Part shown: piece after piece, positions 11,949 through 17,352 of the stretch
Position numbering within the stretch: position 1 is the stretch's first letter
How the letters are laid out: the number at the start of each line of letters is the position of its first letter
Origin: Gammaproteobacteria bacterium
GTDB lineage: Bacteria; Pseudomonadota; Gammaproteobacteria; DSM-19610
Reading direction: 5' to 3'
DNA: 17,352 nucleotides
Assembly (NCBI GenBank): GCA_011371465.1
Contig: DRQL01000091.1
Location: 1-17,352, forward strand
The notes under the pieces: model-generated
Databases searched by the model: none
Told to the model about the DNA's origin: nothing
The model's input: only the letters and a program-made list of their open reading frames with translations
Position numbers and translations under genes: made by a program

Positions 11949-14380
11949 ACACACCACCGGCAGCCCGCTCCCGGCACGGCATCCACGTCGGATTGCCGCT
12001 AAAAATCACCGGCATTGTATTCTGGGGTGTAGTGGCAATCGGCCTGGTGCAGGTTGCCGAGACCATGCGCTGGATGCAGCGCGACCTCGAGCAGCACCAG
12101 AGAACCACCATGCGCCAGGCGGCACTCGATGTCCAGTCCCTGCTGGCACAGAATCCTGACGCAAGCCCGGAGATGCTGGAACCGCAGTTCCGGCAGCTGC
12201 TCGATAACATCGGCATCGCGGGACTGTCCGTCTCGCACGAAATGGATACCATCACGGTGGGTTCAACCGGCAACGGCTACCACAGCTACAGCAGCTATTT
12301 TCCGGTCGTAAGCGCTTCCGGAACGTCCTCGGTAACGACCGACGTCATCACCACCATCTGGCTCGATCCCGTCGACAAAATACTTGCGCCACAGAAAAAA
12401 CACCTGATGGTGGAAACGGGACTGCTGGTTTTTTTCTTCGGCATGATCCTGCAGTGGATTCTGAAACGGATGCTGTCGACGCCCATCACCCAGATGGTGG
12501 AAACAGCGCAGGGCTTCAGCGACGGCAACAACGCCCGTTTCAACGAAGAGCGCACCGACGAATTCGGCTACCTTGCCAGGTTTATCAATCGCGCGCTGGA
12601 TAACCTGACACTGCGCCAGAAGGAGCTGGTCGTTGCACTGGAACGCGCGCAGGCTTCCGAACACGCCCTCTACGAGGAGAAAGAGCGCGCAGAAGTCACC
12701 CTGCATTCGATCGCGGAAGGGGTGATTACTACGGATAAAACCGGCCGGGTGCGCTATATGAATCCGGTCGCCGAATCCCTGTCCGGCCACACTCAGCTGG
12801 AATCCACCGGGCGCGCCATTGACCAGGTACTCAGCCTGGTAGACGAGACCAGCGGCGAAAAGATTGACTCCACGATCGTGCAATGCCTGCGCGATGACAT
12901 CGTTACCCGCGGCCTGACCGGTCGCGTCCTGGTAAAACCCGACGGCGTTGAAATCCCGGTAGAGGAAAGTGCGGCGCCGATCAGGAACCGCTCAGGCCAC
13001 ACCATCGGTGCAGTACTGGTGTTTGAAGACGTGAGCCAGACTCGTGAACTGACCCGGCGGCTGTCCTACCAGGCCAGCCACGATGCCCTGACCGGGCTGT
13101 ACAACCGCAGCGAATTCGAGCTGCGCCTGCACAACGCGCTGAAAAGAGCGCACCGGCAGAACCAGCCGGTCACCCTCTGCTACATGGATCTCGACCAGTT
13201 CAAGGTGGTCAATGACACCTGTGGCCACATCGCCGGCGACCAGTTGCTGCGACAACTGGCCCACAAGCTGCAGGAGGCGCTGCGCGACAGCGATACCATC
13301 GCCAGGCTCGGTGGTGACGAGTTCGGTGTATTGCTGCAGGACTGCAGCGTCGAGGATGCCCATCGCCTGGCTTCCACGCTGCGCAAAACCGTGAGCGACC
13401 ATCGTTTTGCCTGGGACGGGAAAACGTTTGAAGTAGGTGTCAGCATCGGTGTCGTTCCGATATCAACGGATACGCACGATGTTACCGAAGCACTCAGTGC
13501 CGCCGATGTAGCCTGTTATGCCGCCAAGGAAAGCGGCCGGGACCGCGTGCACGTGTTCGAGTCGGATGACGCGGAGCTACAGCGCCGGCGCAACGATATG
13601 CTGTGGGTCAACCGTATCCGCCAGGCACTGAAAGAAGACCGCTTTCGCCTCTACCAGCAACCCGTCATCCAGGTCGGCGCCGCGAATTCCCGCACTGTGC
13701 ATCACGAAATACTGCTGCGCATGCTGGACGAGGACGGTTCGCTGCTCGAGCCCGACCTGTTCATCGGTGCTGCGGAACAGTTTGGCCTGATGCCCGACAT
13801 CGACCACTGGGTAATCCGCCATACGGTTCAGTGGCTGGCGGAAAACCAGGCCGCATCGCCGGTAACGCATCAGCTGGCCATCAACCTGTCGGGGCAGTCG
13901 CTGTCCTCCAACAGTTTTCTTGCCACCGTCATTGAAATCATCGACGCCTCGGCGGTGAACCCGGAAAGCATCAATTTTGAAATCACCGAAACGGCCGCCA
14001 TCGCCAACCTGGGCGAGGCCATCCGCTTTATCCGCGTACTCAAGGGCATGGGCTGCCGCTTTTCGCTGGATGATTTCGGCAGCGGCATGTCTTCATTCCA
14101 GTACCTGAAAAGTCTGCCGGTCGATTACCTGAAAATCGATGGCAGCTATGTGCGTGACCTGGTCAGTGACCCCATTGATCGCGCCATGGTCGAGTCCGTC
14201 AACCAGATCGGTCACGCCATGGGCATGAAAACCATCGCCGAATTCGTGGAAAACCAGGCAACGCTGGAGGCACTGGCGGAGATCGGGGTCGATTATGCAC
14301 AGGGTTACGCCATTGCCAGGCCGGCCTCGATCGAACAGCTGAGTAGCGGCAGGACCAGACCCCTGCCGCAGCCGGCCTGA
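11930..14380 (+). CDS. Membrane HAMP-PAS-GGDEF-EAL protein (cyclic-di-GMP enzyme)
   Basis: Counting from ATG 11930 (816 residues): helix about 25-42, extracytoplasmic segment 43-160, helix about 162-180, HAMP 180-232, coiled linker, PAS 252-370, GGDEF domain 375-545, EAL domain 555-805. The GGDEF motif (461-465) is intact with I-site RDSD (452-455). The phosphodiesterase domain has EILLR (593-597), NLSG (652-655), FEITE (683-687), DDFGSG (714-719), YLKIDG (733-738), E771 and Q791. Both catalytic halves thus look competent; EIL replaces EAL but the following arginine is kept. The PAS domain has no haem or flavin residue that I can name. The start is uncertain: ATG 11906 would add eight residues, and neither has a good Shine-Dalgarno. 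It overlaps the DUF2892-like gene and is a paralogue of the gene at 6217-8556. Confidence 0.93.
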   Translation: MGRPEINTPPAARSRHGIHVGLPLKITGIVFWGVVAIGLVQVAETMRWMQRDLEQHQRTTMRQAALDVQSLLAQNPDASPEMLEPQFRQLLDNIGIAGLSVSHEMDTITVGSTGNGYHSYSSYFPVVSASGTSSVTTDVITTIWLDPVDKILAPQKKHLMVETGLLVFFFGMILQWILKRMLSTPITQMVETAQGFSDGNNARFNEERTDEFGYLARFINRALDNLTLRQKELVVALERAQASEHALYEEKERAEVTLHSIAEGVITTDKTGRVRYMNPVAESLSGHTQLESTGRAIDQVLSLVDETSGEKIDSTIVQCLRDDIVTRGLTGRVLVKPDGVEIPVEESAAPIRNRSGHTIGAVLVFEDVSQTRELTRRLSYQASHDALTGLYNRSEFELRLHNALKRAHRQNQPVTLCYMDLDQFKVVNDTCGHIAGDQLLRQLAHKLQEALRDSDTIARLGGDEFGVLLQDCSVEDAHRLASTLRKTVSDHRFAWDGKTFEVGVSIGVVPISTDTHDVTEALSAADVACYAAKESGRDRVHVFESDDAELQRRRNDMLWVNRIRQALKEDRFRLYQQPVIQVGAANSRTVHHEILLRMLDEDGSLLEPDLFIGAAEQFGLMPDIDHWVIRHTVQWLAENQAASPVTHQLAINLSGQSLSSNSFLATVIEIIDASAVNPESINFEITETAAIANLGEAIRFIRVLKGMGCRFSLDDFGSGMSSFQYLKSLPVDYLKIDGSYVRDLVSDPIDRAMVESVNQIGHAMGMKTIAEFVENQATLEALAEIGVDYAQGYAIARPASIEQLSSGRTRPLPQPA

Positions 14381-14481
14381 GTTCTGCTGGCGGTGCGGGC
14401 CGATAAATACATCAGGATTCATGCGTTTACCCCACAGCCAAAATGAACGAGAATGCGAATCTTTCGCTATTGGAAAACTGC

Positions 14482-15519
14482 ATGACCTTTCATGTCGAAA
14501 TCAGCTCCAGCGGTCACCGTTTTGCGGTTGAAAGCGGTGAAACCGTCCTGGAAGCCGCACTGCGCCATGGCGTCGGCCTGCCCTACGGCTGTCGCAACGG
14601 TGCCTGCGGTTCCTGTATCGCGATACTGGAAGCGGGCAGCGTGCACTATCCCGATGGTGAACCCGAAGCGCTGACGGATGCTGAAACACCCGGCCAGCTG
14701 GTTATCTGCCAGGCCCACCCGCTGAGCGACCTGGTCATCCGGGTGCGTGAAGTGCAGGCGGAACAGGATATCCGCATCAAGATGCTGCCCTGCCGCGCCG
14801 AACAGCTGGAACGCCTGTCACACGATGTGATGCTGGTGCGCCTGAAACTGCCGGAAAGCGAGCGCCTGCAGTTCCTGGCCGGGCAGTACGTTGAATTCAT
14901 CCTCAAGGACGGTCGCCGGCGCGCTTTTTCCATTGCCAACGCCCCCCACCATGACGAATACCTGGAAATGCATATCCGGCACGTCCCCGGAGGCTCCTTT
15001 ACCGGCCATGTATTCGAGGGCATGCGGGACCGTGCGCTGTTGCGGATCGAAGGTCCGCTGGGCTCTTTTTACCTGCGCGAAGATTCCACGCGCCCGATTC
15101 TGATGATGGCCGGCGGCACCGGTTTCGCACCGCTAAAGGGCATGCTGGAGCACGCCTTCTACATCGGCGTGGACAGGCCGATACACCTGTTCTGGGGCGC
15201 GCGTGCCCGGCGTGACCTGTACATGGATGAACTGGCGAGGGCGTGGGAAAAACAGTACCCGAATTTCCGCTACACCCCGGTACTGTCCGAACCCGGCCCG
15301 GACGACCAGTGGCAGGGCGCAAGCGGACAGTTACACGAAGTACTCACCGGCCGCTACCCCGACCTGGCCGGATTCGATATCTACCTGAGTGGACCACCGG
15401 CCATGATCGAGGCCGCCACACCGGCCCTGGTCGCGCAGGGTGCGCACCTGGACCACATCTACTCCGACGCCTTTGAATTTGCCCAGGACGTGCTGGACAA
15501 GATCAAGCAGAGCGGCTGA
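14482..15519 (+). CDS. 2Fe-2S / FAD / NAD(P)H oxidoreductase, AscD-like
   Basis: This 345-residue protein combines a plant-type ferredoxin domain with a ferredoxin-NADP reductase-like module. Cluster ligands are C37, C42 and C45 (YGCRNGACGSC) and C76. The FAD stretch is RAFSIAN (147-153) and the nucleotide site AGGTGFAP (210-217). The C-terminal YSDAFEF is shared with proteins annotated as CDP-6-deoxy-delta-3,4-glucoseen reductase. No deoxysugar genes are present, so that sugar role is unlikely; a general electron-transfer partner is more plausible. Homologues are often found beside ubiD. ATG 14482 is chosen because the family begins at this point and GGA lies before it; ATG 14443 would add 13 residues. 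The interval 14381-14481 shows no terminator. The 3' end overlaps hemY by 17 bases, tail to tail. Confidence 0.88.
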   Translation: MTFHVEISSSGHRFAVESGETVLEAALRHGVGLPYGCRNGACGSCIAILEAGSVHYPDGEPEALTDAETPGQLVICQAHPLSDLVIRVREVQAEQDIRIKMLPCRAEQLERLSHDVMLVRLKLPESERLQFLAGQYVEFILKDGRRRAFSIANAPHHDEYLEMHIRHVPGGSFTGHVFEGMRDRALLRIEGPLGSFYLREDSTRPILMMAGGTGFAPLKGMLEHAFYIGVDRPIHLFWGARARRDLYMDELARAWEKQYPNFRYTPVLSEPGPDDQWQGASGQLHEVLTGRYPDLAGFDIYLSGPPAMIEAATPALVAQGAHLDHIYSDAFEFAQDVLDKIKQSG

Positions 15520-16732
15520 TCGGCACCACGTTGGTGGCCGCTGTCGTGCCCCCGTCGGTGCCCGCCGCACCGGACAGTTCCACCCCTTTACGGTAGCACT
15601 CCGCCGCCTGGTCGGGTTCGTTCAGCTGCTCCAGCAGGGAACCCAGCAGGCGGTACGCTTCGGCACCGGGCTGCAGGTCGATACTGGCTTCGAGATAGCT
15701 GCGGGCCTTGCCCCAAAGCTGATTGCGCAGGCTGATTTTCGCCAGGCTGAGCAGCAGCACGGGGTCTTCCCGGTGCTGCTCCAGCCAGCGTTCCGCCGTG
15801 GCCTGCTGCGCAGCGGCATCCTCAGCGGGCAGCTCGCCATACAGGTAGACCAGGCGCTGGTTCCAGCCGTCCCGGATGCGGGCTTCCAGTAACTGCCCGG
15901 CCTGCCGGTAGTCCCCCAGGCGCAGCAGTTGCTCGATGTAGACCGCCAGCAGACCCTCATCCTGCTGCACCGGCGGGGGCAGCTGTTTCCAGCCGTTTTT
16001 GAGTGTTTCCACGTCTGTGCCGGAAGAAAGTGCCAGCACCTGCTCCCGGTAGACCTGTACCGCCAGTTGTTGCCATTGCGGCTCATCCAGCACCTGGCTG
16101 CGACGCAGTTCGGGCAGCAGTTCACGCAGGGATTGCCAGTCCTGCTGCTGCACATACAGCTGCATGAGGAGACGCAGTACCTGGGGATTCCGCGGGACCG
16201 AACGGTGCAGGCGGGTGAGTACCGTCTGTGCCTGTTCCAGCTGTGCGGCGGACAGCAGGATCTCTGCCTGCGTAATGGCAATGGCCGTTTCAGCGCCGGG
16301 ATTGCGCTGCCGGGCAAGCTCGAGGTAGGTATCGCGACGCTCATCGGCACCGCTCCGGGCTGCCGTCTTTGCCGCGGTAAGGTACGCCAGCAGGGGCGCC
16401 TGGCGAGACTTGACCACCCGTGCCAGACGACGTTCCGCACGCTCCAGCCGACCTTCCGTCAAATCGATGACCGCCCCGTCGAACAGGCGTTGCAGGCGCT
16501 GGTCGTGCCGCCGGTGATCCCAGCGTTGCACCCTGGCGGGTACGTGCCACAGGCCGGCCAGCAGGCGTATGCCCAGGTAGGCCAGACCCAGCACCACCAG
16601 CAGTACCAGCAATGAGGTCTCGACACTGTATTTCCCGTAGCCCAGCAGCACATAGCCGGGATCCGGCAAAGCCACCAGCGCAACCGTTACCGAGGCCAGC
16701 AGCGCCACCAGCGCCAGCAGCAACCACTTCAC
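15503..16732 (-). CDS. hemY: Haem biosynthesis-associated TPR membrane protein HemY
   Basis: The 409-residue protein starts with two membrane helices (about 1-23 and 38-62) and the HemY_N signature DPGYVLLGYGKYSVETS, followed by a long helical-repeat (TPR-like) domain. This is the proteobacterial HemY of hemCDXY clusters, not the protoporphyrinogen oxidase also called HemY in Gram-positives. Its biochemical role is unsettled; it is thought to act late in haem synthesis or as a membrane scaffold for haem enzymes. The start is GTG 16732, overlapping the hemX stop (GTGA), so the two are coupled. Its 3' end overlaps the AscD-like gene on the other strand by 17 bases, and no terminator is visible. 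Confidence 0.93.
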   Translation of the reverse strand: MKWLLLALVALLASVTVALVALPDPGYVLLGYGKYSVETSLLVLLVVLGLAYLGIRLLAGLWHVPARVQRWDHRRHDQRLQRLFDGAVIDLTEGRLERAERRLARVVKSRQAPLLAYLTAAKTAARSGADERRDTYLELARQRNPGAETAIAITQAEILLSAAQLEQAQTVLTRLHRSVPRNPQVLRLLMQLYVQQQDWQSLRELLPELRRSQVLDEPQWQQLAVQVYREQVLALSSGTDVETLKNGWKQLPPPVQQDEGLLAVYIEQLLRLGDYRQAGQLLEARIRDGWNQRLVYLYGELPAEDAAAQQATAERWLEQHREDPVLLLSLAKISLRNQLWGKARSYLEASIDLQPGAEAYRLLGSLLEQLNEPDQAAECYRKGVELSGAAGTDGGTTAATNVVPISRSA

Positions 16733-17352
16733 GAGACAGGGTCCCCGTGAGTGGACGGCGACTCGGTCTCACCGGCGGGGACATCCGTCGCCGGGGCGGG
16801 GGCGGGCACGCTCCTGTCGCCGGACTGCTTCAACTGGCGGCGCAGCAGGCGCAGCGATGCGGACACATCGGGAAGTTCCGGCGCCACATCGACGCCGGAT
16901 AACTGCTTCAACCGGGCCAGCGCTTCCCCGACCCGCGCATCCTGTGAAGAAAAATACTGCTCCAGCCAGCGCCTGCCGGTCTCCAGGCTCGCCCGGTACT
17001 GCTCCGCATCGTCACGCAATAATGCCAGTCGCGCAGCGGACAGTTGCAGGCGCAGGTTTTCACGCAGGAAATACTCGCGCTCCGGCGGCAGCATCGGTTT
17101 GACAGCCTGGTCGTGCTCACGAATACGGAAAAGATCGGACACCACCGACCACAGCAACGCCGGCAGTTCGCGCCAGTTCTCCACCGTCCAGTTTCGTGCC
17201 GCTGAACCGGTCTCTGCGCGGTCCGGCGGCTGGTACTGGCTACCGGCCACCGTCAACTCGTCGACCCGCTCCCCCAGGGCACCCAGTTGCGCAGCAAGAC
17301 CATCGATATCCACGGGAGTGACGGCCTGCAATGCTTCCTGTTCCCTCGCGAT
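16729..17352 (-). CDS. hemX: HemX (C-terminal part, runs off the window)
   Basis: The frame is open to the right edge, so the N terminus (a membrane helix and Ala/Pro-rich region in relatives) lies outside. The 207 visible residues include WRELPALLWSVVSDLFRIRE and REYFLRENLRLQLSAARLALL, characteristic of the HemX family, then a Pro/Thr/Glu-rich tail ending THGDPVS. HemX is often annotated as uroporphyrinogen-III C-methyltransferase, but this protein lacks the methyltransferase domain seen in CysG/SirA, and its function is uncertain. It sits directly upstream of hemY with a GTGA overlap. hemC and hemD are expected further upstream outside the window. Confidence 0.9.
   Translation of the reverse strand: MAREQEALQAVTPVDIDGLAAQLGALGERVDELTVAGSQYQPPDRAETGSAARNWTVENWRELPALLWSVVSDLFRIREHDQAVKPMLPPEREYFLRENLRLQLSAARLALLRDDAEQYRASLETGRRWLEQYFSSQDARVGEALARLKQLSGVDVAPELPDVSASLRLLRRQLKQSGDRSVPAPAPATDVPAGETESPSTHGDPVS

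Noticed and set aside
14380..14406. GCCGATAA at 14399-14406, a perfect sigma-28 -10 sequence before the AscD-like gene
   Set aside because: The bases 15 upstream (14380-14383) read AGTT, not TAAA, and the gene is not motility-related; treated as chance.

Overview
This is a 17.35 kb stretch of a GC-rich (roughly 60 % by eye) chromosome from a gammaproteobacterium. The evidence is housekeeping content (hemF, hemB, aroE, gor, ubiD, hemX and hemY), a porphobilinogen synthase of the Mg-dependent Pseudomonas type, HemX/HemY, which are largely proteobacterial, and both sigma-54 and sigma-28 type promoter sequences. The cell is probably flagellated and chemotactic. A Chromatiales-like or Pseudomonas-like relative is a guess from gene content only. 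There are no mobile elements, CRISPR arrays, tRNAs or rRNAs, and base use looks uniform.

Layout. Positions 1-393 hold the end of hemF and a rubredoxin gene. Positions 394-788 carry no protein gene, but the minus strand has a near-consensus sigma-54 promoter, a chain of hairpins and two tandem intrinsic terminators. I read this as a roughly 227-nt sigma-54-dependent small RNA, the most interesting item in the window. Positions 789-2334 (minus) hold an unrecognised 191-aa protein followed by a bile-acid/sodium-symporter-family transporter. Positions 2376-4228 (plus) are hemB and aroE, overlapping by ATGA. Glutathione reductase (4234-5583, minus) converges on aroE and diverges from a plus-strand pair: a secreted rhodanese and a membrane GGDEF-EAL protein, again overlapping by ATGA. 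ubiD follows (8595-10070).

Positions 10080-11209 (minus) encode a soluble chemoreceptor with a C-terminal zinc-binding CZB domain. It is broken by a one-base shift at an A6 run and sits behind a very good FliA (sigma-28) promoter. Divergent from it is a second pair: a four-helix YgaP/DUF2892-like membrane protein overlapping a second membrane GGDEF-EAL protein (HAMP-PAS-GGDEF-EAL). A 2Fe-2S/FAD/NAD(P)H reductase of the AscD type (14482-15519) overlaps the tail of hemY. hemY-hemX run on the minus strand to the right edge.

How the genes relate. Four loci serve haem synthesis (hemB early; hemF late; hemX and hemY accessory). ubiD serves ubiquinone and aroE the chorismate that feeds it. Gor, rubredoxin, rhodanese and the ferredoxin-type reductase give a thiol/redox flavour. 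The two paralogous GGDEF-EAL genes are each translationally coupled to one half of what in E. coli is the single protein YgaP (rhodanese plus DUF2892 membrane domain). This suggests, as a hypothesis, that sulfur-transfer or persulfide state feeds into cyclic-di-GMP. With the FliA-driven chemoreceptor between them, the right-centre of the window looks like a motility and second-messenger island inside a housekeeping region.
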